Translations under genes and position numbers: made by a program
DNA from: Psychroflexus aestuariivivens
GTDB taxonomy: Bacteria; Bacteroidota; Bacteroidia; Flavobacteriales; Flavobacteriaceae
Reading direction: 5' to 3'
Assembly: GCF_004010055.1 (NCBI RefSeq)
Contig: NZ_RQVT01000019.1
Coordinates: 1-43,725 of the forward strand
Length of the DNA stretch: 43,725 bases
Notes under the pieces: model-generated
What the model was told of the DNA's origin: nothing
The model's input: only the letters and a program-made list of their open reading frames with translations
Databases searched by the model: none
In this document: positions 1 to 8,127 of the stretch, piece by piece
Numbering within the stretch: position 1 is the first letter of the stretch
Layout of the letters: each line of letters opens with the position of its first letter

Positions 1-76
1 GTATTTATGTCAAATTGATTTAAAACCATCATGAGATTTTGTTTTTGACAAAGCTAGCGGGTAGATTCAAAACTTC

Positions 77-119
77 TGACCGAAAAATCGCCGAGTTTTG
101 ACTGAAAATTAGCCGAGTT
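77..119. repeat. two imperfect direct repeats, 22-bp period
   Basis: Two 21-base units, at 77-97 and 99-119, match at 18 of 21 positions. Both start TGAC, carry a GAAAA core and end GCCGAGTT. They lie just beyond the stop of the minus-strand gene at 126. Short repeated units of this kind occur at the ends of IS21-type elements, but no transposase or clear terminal inverted repeat is visible in the window, so an element end is only a guess. Confidence 0.55.
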
Positions 120-125
120 GACTTT

Positions 126-1268
126 CTAATTTTCTAGTTGCTGATTATCAGTGCTTAAGCCTTTTAATTTATAGACTAAATCGACAAAGTATTTACGTTC
201 GTTGGAGTAGCATTTGGCTAAAGTTTCCGTGGGATTAATTAAAGGAACAGAAATTTTTGCTTTTTTATACCATTCTCGAAAGGTCTTATCTTTAACAAGT
301 ATAAGACCTTCTTCATACATTCTTCTATAAAAATAGCAAACGGATTGACGGATTTCAACGGCTTTAGCTAATGTGCAAAAGATATCATAAGCCTGAGCAT
401 CTAAAAAAATACTTTGAGGGAAATCGGAGATTGCATTTCTATCATTTTTAAAATCAATTTTAAATTCCTCGTTGAGCTTACTGGCTAAACTTTCAAATAT
501 CTTTGGGCGAGTGACAAAATTGACACTCATATCAAAATCCCTTACCATCTTCAAAAACCAATTATAACAGCCTTCCTTAACTTCTATAATTTGAACACTT
601 GGTATTATTGGAGAGTCTGAATGGTGAATAATTTCTTTCATCACATTGTTCATAGGTGTATTAATTTCGATTTCAAAGCTGAATGATTTTAAAAATTCAT
701 CAACCAATGCTTTAGAAATCAAATATTCTAAATGACAAAATGCGTCGTTTAATTTGTCAAGATTTATGAATTCCCTTTTGACACCTCTAGCTAATAAATA
801 ACCTGTCAAAGAAAGTTCGGTGCCAGCTAATAGATCATCTTCTAGAGGGATATGCGAATTCATTGAGTTTACTAATGTATCAAAAGATTCAAAATTTCGT
901 GAATTCTTCTCAATAAAATCCAGATAGCGTTCCACCAACGGGTCTTTACAATTTGAATATAATGAAATTCTTTCGGTAAAAGCGAAATGATCCAAAGGCG
1001 AATAAGGTTCGTGATTAAATTCTATAGGAATTCTAACAACTTGAAGTTTACCTAAAAAAAACCTTTTTAAAAGCAAATCTTGTCCATCAACAATATCATA
1101 AGAGTCATGATCAAGATCTTGAACTAAATTATTGAAATAACAAAAAGCAAGTAGATTTTTAATAAAAATTCTAATCATTGATTCTTGTGTATCATCAATA
1201 TCTTTTAACCTATAAGATATATCTTGTTCAGAAGGATTTTTGTCAAAGAATTCAAAATTGTAATACAT
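126..1268 (-). CDS. hypothetical protein, 380 aa, cytoplasmic
   Basis: The ORF is intact and starts with ATG at 1268. I do not recognise the family. The protein has no signal peptide and no membrane segment. It is rich in Phe, Leu, Asp, Glu and Lys and looks largely helical. Features that might help a search are FFLGKLQVVRIPIEFNHE near residues 70-87, an acidic stretch around 140-150, and a C-terminal region with REWYKKAKISVP. It stands alone: nothing co-directional lies beside it, the 3' side carries two direct repeats, and a gene-free gap of about 500 bases lies on its 5' side. This setting suits an accessory gene gained by transfer, but nothing in the protein proves that. I considered an RteC-like protein and did not find the family's conserved C-terminal features. 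Confidence 0.7.
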   Translation of the reverse strand: MYYNFEFFDKNPSEQDISYRLKDIDDTQESMIRIFIKNLLAFCYFNNLVQDLDHDSYDIVDGQDLLLKRFFLGKLQVVRIPIEFNHEPYSPLDHFAFTERISLYSNCKDPLVERYLDFIEKNSRNFESFDTLVNSMNSHIPLEDDLLAGTELSLTGYLLARGVKREFINLDKLNDAFCHLEYLISKALVDEFLKSFSFEIEINTPMNNVMKEIIHHSDSPIIPSVQIIEVKEGCYNWFLKMVRDFDMSVNFVTRPKIFESLASKLNEEFKIDFKNDRNAISDFPQSIFLDAQAYDIFCTLAKAVEIRQSVCYFYRRMYEEGLILVKDKTFREWYKKAKISVPLINPTETLAKCYSNERKYFVDLVYKLKGLSTDNQQLEN

Positions 1269-1767
1269 GATAGAGTGGTTTTTATCAAAAATACAAAAAG
1301 ATAGTATATATGTTTAAAACTTATGAAATTAGTCATCTTTAAAACTTACTGTACTAGTGTGGAGTTTACATTCAAACAAAGCAGCATTAGTGGTGTAAGT
1401 TTGAAGTCAAATATACTGAAAACTCTAAATGAAGCCTTCTAGAATGGCCCAAATTCAGAATTTGATAATACTAAATATTGAAGAAACCATATATTGATTC
1501 AGTAAGACTTGAAATTAGTTAGCTTTTGAAATGTTTATTAAACTGAGTTATTAGATATATTTTACAAAATCAGATAGTTGTTAGTACTTGCTCAAGATTA
1601 AAATTACTATGAAAAAGCTGTTAACGTAAAGAGTAAATAAAATATTTACTTTCAAAATTTTAAATTTTACTTTCTTTCTAAGTTTTATTTGTTAACTTTA
1701 TTATTCAATACTAACAAAATCAATCGAGTAACTTTAAATTTAATTCATCCAATTAAACTCAACAATT
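1269..1767. other. gene-free AT-rich stretch
   Basis: About 500 bases without a convincing ORF. A TAnnTTTG-type box (TAAGTTTG) lies at 1396-1403, but no TTTG lies at the expected distance upstream of it. No hairpin, tRNA-like fold or repeat was noticed. The right-hand part probably holds the promoter of the small membrane protein at 1768. The rest may be decayed sequence. Confidence 0.4.
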
Positions 1768-2043
1768 ATGGACAAAATAATTAATAACAGAAACTTGACC
1801 ATTATTAATTTCGGAATCATCATTTACTTCCTCACAATTTATTTGCTGTATTATTTTAAAATAGAGTTTGTATTAATTGGAGTTCTAAGAGAATTATTTA
1901 CTATACCATTCTTTTTAGCTCAAATAGTTTTTCTTTTCATCGGAATTAAATACTTAATTCAAAATCAAAGACATACACTGACAGTGTTAAGTGTAGTATC
2001 ACTTGCAATTTGTGCAATTATTACGATTGGAAGTTTTTTTTAA
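1768..2043 (+). CDS. small membrane protein, 91 aa
   Basis: The ATG at 1768 follows an AT-rich leader. After a short polar N-terminus come three hydrophobic helices, at about residues 10-28, 33-62 (possibly two short spans) and 70-90. Between them is a short polar loop with QNQRHT. The family is not recognised. It is a monocistronic gene between the gene-free stretch on its left and the MbnP/MbnH-like operon on its right, from which it is separated by about 215 bases. Nothing links it functionally to either side. Length, composition and an intact frame favour a real gene over a chance ORF. Confidence 0.55.
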   Translation: MDKIINNRNLTIINFGIIIYFLTIYLLYYFKIEFVLIGVLRELFTIPFFLAQIVFLFIGIKYLIQNQRHTLTVLSVVSLAICAIITIGSFF

Positions 2044-2254
2044 ACCCAAATTTTAGCTGATTTCGAATTGATCATAACAAAAAGCAGAATCCTTGAGGAC
2101 AAATCATCTTTCTTTAAGAATTAGCAAACTTTAGGAGATTCTTGGTTCTATGCTTGGAACATTTAAAAGTTTTAGATGATAGCCTTTTTTTGAAAAACTT
2201 TCAAAAGTCAATGTGATAAAGCTTAAGATGTTCATTTATTACAGGACATTTCTT

Positions 2255-2262
2255 TATATTTG
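2255..2262 (+). promoter_or_regulatory. TAnnTTTG -7 box at the start of the propeller/MbnPH operon
   Basis: TATATTTG fits the Bacteroidota -7 consensus TAnnTTTG exactly. No good TTTG -33 box lies 17-21 bases upstream. The last three bases of the box are the TTG proposed as the start of the next gene, so if this is the promoter, translation must begin further in, for example at the TTG at 2272. Confidence 0.35.
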
Positions 2263-3684
2263 AATCAAAAATTGAAAACTTTCTACAACTCGATTATTTT
2301 GTTATGCGCAAGCATAACTTTTGCACAGACACCATGCGAAAATGGTTTTGCCGATGAATTTCCTTGCCTGGACTACGATTTGATGGCTCATATTGATTTA
2401 AATGAACTTTCTGCAGGTTCTGGAAATGATTCCTGGGGATGGACAGACCCACAAGACAATTCTGAATATGCCATTGTTGGCTTGAATAATGGTACTGCTT
2501 TTATCGATATTTCAGAGCCTACAAATCCAATTTATTTAGGCAAACTTCCTACGCATACTACTAATAGTCAGTGGCGTGATATCAAAGTCTATGGAAATTA
2601 CGCTTTCATCGTTTCCGAAGCCAATGGTCATGGCATGCAAGTTTTCGATTTGACGAAACTTAGAAATGTGCCTAACGCGCCATTAACTTTTGATGCTGAC
2701 GCCCATTATGATGGTTTCGGGAATGCACACAACATTATCATCAACCCTAGCGAACCTTTTGCATACGCAGTGGGAACCTCAACCTATTCTGGTGGTCCGC
2801 ATTTTGTAGATATTTCTGACCCTTTGAACCCCGTTGAAGCTGGTGGTTATGACTCTAGTTTTTACACACATGATGCCCAAGTGGTGACTTACAACGGCCC
2901 CGATGAAGATTATATCGGTCAGGAGATTTTTCTTGGTAGCAACGAAGACGAAGTCGTGTTTGTTGATGTCTCCAATAAATTTAATCCAACTTTGATTTCA
3001 AGTATAGATTATAGCAATATTGGCTACACACATCAAGCCTGGTTGACCGAAGACCAGCGCTATTTTATCCTTGGTGACGAAATCGATGAAATTAATTTTG
3101 GATTCAATACCAGAACTTTAATTTTCGATTTACAAGATTTGGACAATCCCCTACTTCACCATGAATACCTTGGGCCGACTTCAGCCATAGATCACAATGG
3201 TTATGTGGATGGCAACACCTATTATCTCTCTAACTATTCCGCAGGCTTACGATTGATAAATGTTGAAAATATCGGTGATGCTGAAATGACAGAAATCGGT
3301 TTTTTCGATACTTATCCAGAAAATGACAGTCCTAGTTTCAGCGGATTATGGAGCAATTACCCTTATTTTGAAAGCGGAAATATTGTATTGAGCGACATTG
3401 ATCGAGGTTTCTTTTTAATTCGGAAATCAGGAACTGTGGGAACGCAAGAATTTGCTACAGAACACTTTAAAATGTATCCGAATCCTGCCACTAATGTGGT
3501 TGAATTTGAACACAAAAACAATTTATTAAATTCTATTGAAATATTTAATCTTATCGGTCAAAAAGTAAAAAGTTTTCAATTTGAAGGCGAGAATTCCGTT
3601 CAAATTAATATTGAAAATTTGAAATCTGGCATGTACTTAGTCAAAATAAACGGCAAGCACAATGAAAAATTGATTGTAAAATAA
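2260..3684 (+). CDS. choice-of-anchor B family protein with LVIVD repeats and T9SS type A sorting domain
   Basis: This is a secreted surface protein of 474 aa. A signal peptide ends near residue 23 (ITFAQ). The body carries LVIVD-type repeats such as GTAFIDISEPTNPIYLG, HFVDISDPLNPVEAG, VVFVDVSNKFNP and LRLINVEN, which are known to fold as beta-propeller blades. From about residue 400 there is a type IX secretion C-terminal domain (MYPNPA, IFNLIGQKV, LKSGMYLVKI). The start is TTG. No ATG, GTG or TTG lies upstream after the stop at 2224, and a second TTG at 2272 would give a shorter but still good signal peptide. The stop overlaps the next ATG by one base (TAATG), so the two genes are probably translationally coupled. 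It heads the operon with the MbnP-like and di-heme proteins. The family call is secure. The ligand or partner is unknown. Confidence 0.88.
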   Translation: MNQKLKTFYNSIILLCASITFAQTPCENGFADEFPCLDYDLMAHIDLNELSAGSGNDSWGWTDPQDNSEYAIVGLNNGTAFIDISEPTNPIYLGKLPTHTTNSQWRDIKVYGNYAFIVSEANGHGMQVFDLTKLRNVPNAPLTFDADAHYDGFGNAHNIIINPSEPFAYAVGTSTYSGGPHFVDISDPLNPVEAGGYDSSFYTHDAQVVTYNGPDEDYIGQEIFLGSNEDEVVFVDVSNKFNPTLISSIDYSNIGYTHQAWLTEDQRYFILGDEIDEINFGFNTRTLIFDLQDLDNPLLHHEYLGPTSAIDHNGYVDGNTYYLSNYSAGLRLINVENIGDAEMTEIGFFDTYPENDSPSFSGLWSNYPYFESGNIVLSDIDRGFFLIRKSGTVGTQEFATEHFKMYPNPATNVVEFEHKNNLLNSIEIFNLIGQKVKSFQFEGENSVQINIENLKSGMYLVKINGKHNEKLIVK

Positions 3685-5054
3685 TGCAGTTTAAACACTA
3701 CATATTATTTTGTGCTTTTTTCGCTTTGATGGCTTGCAATACTGATGATGATTCACCTGAAAACGGAGACAATATTTCAGAATTTCAAGGCGAAATCGAT
3801 GTTTTGAAAAGTTTTGGCGGCAGTGCACAAGATGATTTTTTATCGGTGGTAGAAAGTCAAGATTTAGGCATTGTGGCTTTTGGTTTCACACAAAGTAATG
3901 ACGGCGACATTACCGATAAAACCACGACAGACAGCGATTATTGGTTGGTAAAATTCGATCGAAACCTCAACCTGATCTGGCAAAAAACTTTTGGCGGCAG
4001 TAGCGACGATCGCGGTCAAAGTCTAATTTCTACAACTGATGGTGGTTTTGCTGTGACAGGTTTTACACGAAGCAATGATGGTGACATTAGTACAAATTAT
4101 GGTTTCCAGGATTTTTGGGTGGTCAAACTCGATGCTAATGGCAGTATAGAATGGGAAACCAGCATAGGTTTTGCTGGCAATGACCGCGGATACGACATAA
4201 TTCAAACCCAGGACGGCGGCTATTTTGTTACCGGTTTTTTAGATGTTACCGCCAGTAATGGTGAAGGGAATGACGATTTCAACTCTGAAGGCAGACCGAT
4301 GCAAAGTTTTTCGGCTAAACATGGTGTTGGCGAATTTTGGGGCATCAAACTCGATGCTCAGGGCGAGATGCAATGGCGACGTTATTTTGGCGGAACAAAT
4401 AACGATAGAAGTCGCGCAGTGATTCAAACTGCTGATGGTGGTTTCTTACAAACTGGACATTCCGAAAGCGATGATTTCGATATCACCAACCCGAAAGGCA
4501 GTTATGACGTTTGGGTGGTGAAAACTTCAGCGGAAGGCGACTTGCTTTGGGAGAAAAATTTTGGAGGCAGCAGCATTGAAATCGCTTATGATTTAGTGCC
4601 AACTTCCGATGGAAATTTCATCTTGGTTGGCGACACCCGAAGCAGCGACCAAGACATTAGCAATCCAAAAGGTAATGCAGATGTCTGGGTCATAAAATTT
4701 GATGGCGAAGGCAATATGATTTGGGAAAAAAGCTTTGGTGGCAGCGATTTTGATTCAGCGCAATCCATTGAAATTTTGAATAATGGCGAGTTTCTGATTA
4801 CCGGAAATAGCAAAAGCATCGATAATGATTTAAACCAAAATTATGGGCAAAATGACATTTGGAACTTTATCATTTCAACAAATGGCGAGCTACAATGGCA
4901 ATTAAATATTGGTGGTGATGGTTTAGACTTTGGAAATGATTCCGTTCAATTGCAAGATGGAAGCATAATTGTTGTTGGTAGCTCTGAAAGTGACACTGGC
5001 GACATAGAAATGAATAAGGGCGATAAAGATGCCGTGATTTTTAAATTGAAATAA
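3684..5054 (+). CDS. lipoprotein with seven FGGS/DGGF repeats, probable seven-bladed beta-propeller
   Basis: This 456-aa protein has a lipobox with Cys at residue 18 (ALMAC) followed by acidic residues, so it is exported and lipidated. The rest is built of seven repeats of about 55-65 residues. Each has FGGS-x-DD at its start, T-x-DGGF-x-x-x-G in the middle, a DGDI-type turn and then D-x-WVVK-x-D-x-x-G-x-x-x-W. The third repeat contains an insertion of some 25-30 residues. Seven units suggest a closed seven-bladed propeller; that is an inference. I know no function for the family. It starts within the stop of the preceding gene and is followed two bases after its own stop by the MbnP-like gene, so it should be made together with that system. 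It may be a scaffold or substrate of the di-heme enzyme. Confidence 0.8.
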   Translation: MQFKHYILFCAFFALMACNTDDDSPENGDNISEFQGEIDVLKSFGGSAQDDFLSVVESQDLGIVAFGFTQSNDGDITDKTTTDSDYWLVKFDRNLNLIWQKTFGGSSDDRGQSLISTTDGGFAVTGFTRSNDGDISTNYGFQDFWVVKLDANGSIEWETSIGFAGNDRGYDIIQTQDGGYFVTGFLDVTASNGEGNDDFNSEGRPMQSFSAKHGVGEFWGIKLDAQGEMQWRRYFGGTNNDRSRAVIQTADGGFLQTGHSESDDFDITNPKGSYDVWVVKTSAEGDLLWEKNFGGSSIEIAYDLVPTSDGNFILVGDTRSSDQDISNPKGNADVWVIKFDGEGNMIWEKSFGGSDFDSAQSIEILNNGEFLITGNSKSIDNDLNQNYGQNDIWNFIISTNGELQWQLNIGGDGLDFGNDSVQLQDGSIIVVGSSESDTGDIEMNKGDKDAVIFKLK

Positions 5055-5056
5055 TA

Positions 5057-5791
5057 ATGAGAATATTAGCTTTTTTAAGTTTAATATTGGTGTTGACATC
5101 TTGTGACGATGATGATGCTTACTTAGTTGAACTTAATCTCAATTTTGAACACCACGTCGATAATGAAGTTTTGGTCTTTAATGAAATAAATTACGAAAAT
5201 AATTCAGATGAATTTTATAGCATTTCTGAATTGAAATATATCATCAGTAACATTCAGCTTCAAAATAAAAATGGAAACTGGTTTAGTTATCCTGTTGAAG
5301 ACAGCTACTTCTTGATCAATGCTGGAGTTGAAGAAAGTTTAATCGTTAATCTTTCAGGAATCCCGAATGGAAATTATCAAAACATCAGATTTGGATTTGG
5401 CGTTGACCAATCGAATTACCCATTGAATGGCGTTAATAATTTTGTGCCGACTGCTGAAGAGAATGATATGCTTTGGAGTTGGTCTGCCGGTTATATTTTC
5501 CTAAAATTTGAAGGCGAATATCAATTAGTCGATCCAATTGCACCGGAAAACTTTTTATACCATGTTGGCAGTCATGGACAAAATTTGGACAATTACAGAA
5601 CCGTAGAATTAGCAGTCGATTTAGATTTAAACGCTGACACACAACTTGATATTTCTGCGGATGTTTCCAAAATATTCGATGCCACGCATCAAATGTCTTT
5701 ACAACAAAAGTCTGATATTCAAATAGACCCGGAAAACGCTCCGAAAATAGCGGATAATGTTGTAGAAATGTTTCAAATTCAAATGAATTAA
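5057..5791 (+). CDS. MbnP family lipoprotein (copper-binding protein family)
   Basis: This 244-aa lipoprotein has its lipobox Cys at residue 16 (LVLTSC). The fold signature is that of the MbnP family: NFEHHV near residue 29, the YIISNIQL strand, FGFGVD near 112, the DMLWSWSAGYIFLKFEG block at about 137-153, and HVGSHG near 169. Family knowledge: MbnP of methanotrophs is a periplasmic copper-binding protein, and its partner MbnH converts a conserved Trp to kynurenine. Here Trp140 and Trp142 are the obvious candidates, and His32, His33, His169 and His173 are possible metal ligands. The gene lies two bases after the propeller lipoprotein and two bases before the MbnH-like gene, the usual pairing. 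Copper binding and Trp oxidation are inferred and have not been shown for this protein. Confidence 0.85.
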   Translation: MRILAFLSLILVLTSCDDDDAYLVELNLNFEHHVDNEVLVFNEINYENNSDEFYSISELKYIISNIQLQNKNGNWFSYPVEDSYFLINAGVEESLIVNLSGIPNGNYQNIRFGFGVDQSNYPLNGVNNFVPTAEENDMLWSWSAGYIFLKFEGEYQLVDPIAPENFLYHVGSHGQNLDNYRTVELAVDLDLNADTQLDISADVSKIFDATHQMSLQQKSDIQIDPENAPKIADNVVEMFQIQMN

Positions 5792-5793
5792 AC

Positions 5794-6840
5794 ATGTGTA
5801 GAGCTTTGTATGTGTTGTGTTTATTGTTTTTGCTCGTTGCTTGTGGTAGCGACGACAGCAGCTATACAGATATTGAAGACGAAAACAGAGTTTTAGATTT
5901 TCCACAACCTGATTTTTTCCCCTCACCCACTTACGATTTGGAAGCCAATCCACCGACTGAAAAAGGTTTTGAATTGGGAAAAAAACTTTTTTATGACGGG
6001 CGTTTGTCTTCAACAGGTGTTATTTCTTGTGGGTTTTGTCATATTCAGGAGTTTTCGTTTACGCATCACACGCATATCGTAAGTCATGGTGTGAATGGTG
6101 CTTTGGGCACACGAAATGCGCAACCGCTGATGAATTTAGCATATATGGAAGATTTCTCCTGGGATGGTTCGGCGGCACATTTGGATGCCTTTCCGATTAT
6201 TCCTATCACCACCGACGTGGAAATGAATGAAAGCGTGGGCAATGTCATAGAAAAACTAAAAGCCGATGAAGATTACCAAAGTTTGTTTGCCGCTGCTTTT
6301 GAGAATGAAAATATCGATGCGGACAATATGTTCAAAGCTTTGTCCCAGTTTTTGATTATGATGGTTTCTGCCGACACCAAATATGATAAAGTCATGCAAG
6401 GCAATGCTGTTTTTAGTGAAGAAGAAGCTTCTGGCAAAGCTGTTTTTGAAGCTAAATGTGCCAGTTGTCATTCTGGGATTTTATTCACCGACCAAAGTTA
6501 CCGCAACAATGGTTTACCGATAAATCCAGAATATAACGACATTGGTCGCGAACGCGTCACTGGCGAGAGTGATGATCGTTATAAATTTAAAGTCCCAACT
6601 TTAAGAAATATTGCCCTCACCTACCCTTATATGCACGATGGGCGTTTCCAAACCTTATCTGAAGTTTTGAATCATTATGATTCTGGAATGGATCACACTG
6701 AAAATCTGGATCCGATTTTTATCAATGACAATGAAATAGGCATTCCGCTTTCAGACACAGAAAAATCACAGTTATTGGCATTTCTTCAAAGTCTAACGGA
6801 TGACAATTTTATATTAGACCAACGTTTTTCTGAATTTTGA
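5794..6840 (+). CDS. di-heme cytochrome c peroxidase family protein, MbnH/MauG-like lipoprotein
   Basis: This 348-aa protein has a short signal peptide with a lipobox at Cys17 (LLVAC). The first heme motif is CGFCH at residues 79-83 and the second is CASCH at 222-226. Trp123 lies 40 residues after the first heme His, as in di-heme peroxidases, where this Trp bridges the hemes. Near the C-terminus the segment TYPYMHDGRF is followed by NHYDSG. Tyr295 sits where classical peroxidases have a Met ligand, as in MauG-type enzymes with a His-Tyr heme. That points to an oxidising maturation enzyme rather than a simple H2O2 scavenger. The gene is last in the operon, directly after the MbnP-like gene, which is the natural substrate candidate. 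The product is expected to be periplasmic or attached to the outer membrane. The family is certain; the MbnH-like role is a well-supported inference. Confidence 0.88.
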   Translation: MCRALYVLCLLFLLVACGSDDSSYTDIEDENRVLDFPQPDFFPSPTYDLEANPPTEKGFELGKKLFYDGRLSSTGVISCGFCHIQEFSFTHHTHIVSHGVNGALGTRNAQPLMNLAYMEDFSWDGSAAHLDAFPIIPITTDVEMNESVGNVIEKLKADEDYQSLFAAAFENENIDADNMFKALSQFLIMMVSADTKYDKVMQGNAVFSEEEASGKAVFEAKCASCHSGILFTDQSYRNNGLPINPEYNDIGRERVTGESDDRYKFKVPTLRNIALTYPYMHDGRFQTLSEVLNHYDSGMDHTENLDPIFINDNEIGIPLSDTEKSQLLAFLQSLTDDNFILDQRFSEF

Positions 6841-6897
6841 TTAAATTTTTCTAAACGATCAGTCTTTTTTATACATTGAAATCAAAGTTTTAATTCA

Positions 6898-6985
6898 CGC
6901 CAAGCTAGCAAAGAGAAAACACAAGCCACGCAAATTATTGATAATCATCAAACATAATTTTGCATACTTTGCGAAAAGCTTAGCG
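6898..6985. repeat. nested palindromic element (long imperfect hairpin)
   Basis: The outer arms are at 6898-6913 (CGCCAAGCTAGCAAAG) and 6967-6985, which in reverse complement reads CGCTAAGCTTTTCGCAAAG. The inner arms are GCAAATTAT at 6930-6938 and ATAATTTTGC at 6954-6963. The GCAAAG/CTTTGCG words recall dispersed palindromic repeats that are common between genes in Flavobacteriaceae. It follows the MbnH-like gene by about 57 bases and may also stop or stabilise that transcript. Confidence 0.55.
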
Positions 6986-7112
6986 GTCTTTACTGGAAAA
7001 ATATATACAAAATTCTGGCAACAAATTTTTTAAATATAGCAGTTGAATATTTTTTTGATACTGATTAGCTATGAATTTTTTATGTAATTTAGTCCATTCA
7101 TGTTAAAAAATT

Positions 7113-7856
7113 ATGGCTAAACTTTTACAACGCAAACGTCGAATTTTAATTAAAAACAAGAACACCAAAGATTATCTGCTTTATGCTATTGGTGAAATTG
7201 TCCTTGTGGTTATCGGAATTTTGATTGCCGTGCAACTGAATAATTGGAATGAACAACGAAAACTTCAAGCTAAGGAAATCACCATGTTGAAAGATTTACA
7301 AACCAGCTTAACCGCCGCAGTTGAACAACTTGATATGAATGCAAATGGTTTTGAATATTCTGCTGACAACTTATATTTTATTAAGAGTCATCTCCAAGAA
7401 CAGAAACCAATCAACGATTCTGTAAAAACAGCATTGATGAGTTTGGTGAGTTTTCCTTCGCCAAAATTCGATTACAGCGCTTATGAAAGTTTAAAAACCA
7501 AAGGCATTGACTTGATCTCAAATAAAGATTTACGATTTGATATTGTAAATGCTTACGAAGTAGATTTTTATTATTTGATCAAAGATTTAGATTCAAACTT
7601 GAGTCGTATTAACACTGATTATTTCCCATTGGCTACAAAACATATTCGTTTTGATTTCAATAAAGATTTGCTAAATCCCAAAGCCAATCCTATTGATTAT
7701 AAAGCCTTGCTTCAAAATGATGAATTCATCAATATGGTCAGTTTGTTGGCAGGATTTAGGCAAATCGGCGCGGCGAGTTCAGAACAAATCAAAACTGAAA
7801 TTGAAGCTCTGATTGAAAGGATTGAAGAAGAAATACAGAGGTTGGAGGGTTCATAA
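7113..7856 (+). CDS. DUF6090 family membrane protein
   Basis: This 247-aa protein shows the hallmark of the DUF6090 family of Flavobacteriia: a basic N-terminus (RKRRILIKNKN) followed by YLLYAIGEIVLVVIGILIA, which forms one transmembrane helix at about residues 24-44, and QLNNWNEQRK directly after it. The remaining 200 residues are a soluble, mainly helical domain with probable coiled coil, ending in a charged IERIEEEIQRLEG helix. The function is unknown. With one N-terminal helix it is probably anchored in the inner membrane, but its topology cannot be decided from the sequence. The start ATG is at 7113. It is monocistronic, about 270 bases after the MbnP/MbnH-like operon, so shared function is not implied. 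Confidence 0.85.
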   Translation: MAKLLQRKRRILIKNKNTKDYLLYAIGEIVLVVIGILIAVQLNNWNEQRKLQAKEITMLKDLQTSLTAAVEQLDMNANGFEYSADNLYFIKSHLQEQKPINDSVKTALMSLVSFPSPKFDYSAYESLKTKGIDLISNKDLRFDIVNAYEVDFYYLIKDLDSNLSRINTDYFPLATKHIRFDFNKDLLNPKANPIDYKALLQNDEFINMVSLLAGFRQIGAASSEQIKTEIEALIERIEEEIQRLEGS

Positions 7857-8127
7857 TTTAAACTTAGTTTTAATACTTCAGATGGGTTGCGATATGAATT
7901 GTACTTAGTATAAATAAAAACTGAAGATTTCTGCAATCGTCGACATGGTTTAATTTTGTCACTTAGAGTATTTTTCGATGAACGCTAAACGGGTAGGAAA
8001 TATATCTAGAAGTCATTGATAGCAAAAAATCATGAATAGTTCTAGATAGTCTGTTAAACATAGTCGAAGTACATTTTTAAGTTCTTTTATGTGTCATATA
8101 AAAGTTTGCCATAATTAAAAACTAGCT

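Noticed and set aside
126-1268. RteC-type regulator of conjugative elements
   Set aside because: The size is in range and the repeats nearby suggested it, but the family's C-terminal conserved block is absent.
1396-1403. Promoter in the gene-free stretch
   Set aside because: The box TAAGTTTG is perfect, but no -33 element is at the right distance and no gene begins soon after it.
4023-4819. Antisense ORFs opposite the repeat lipoprotein
   Set aside because: They mirror the repeat structure of the real gene, have no signals of their own and overlap it fully.
7857-8127. Terminator or small RNA between the converging DUF6090 and DUF2809 genes
   Set aside because: Only six-base arms (CTTCAG/CTGAAG) far apart; not enough for a call.
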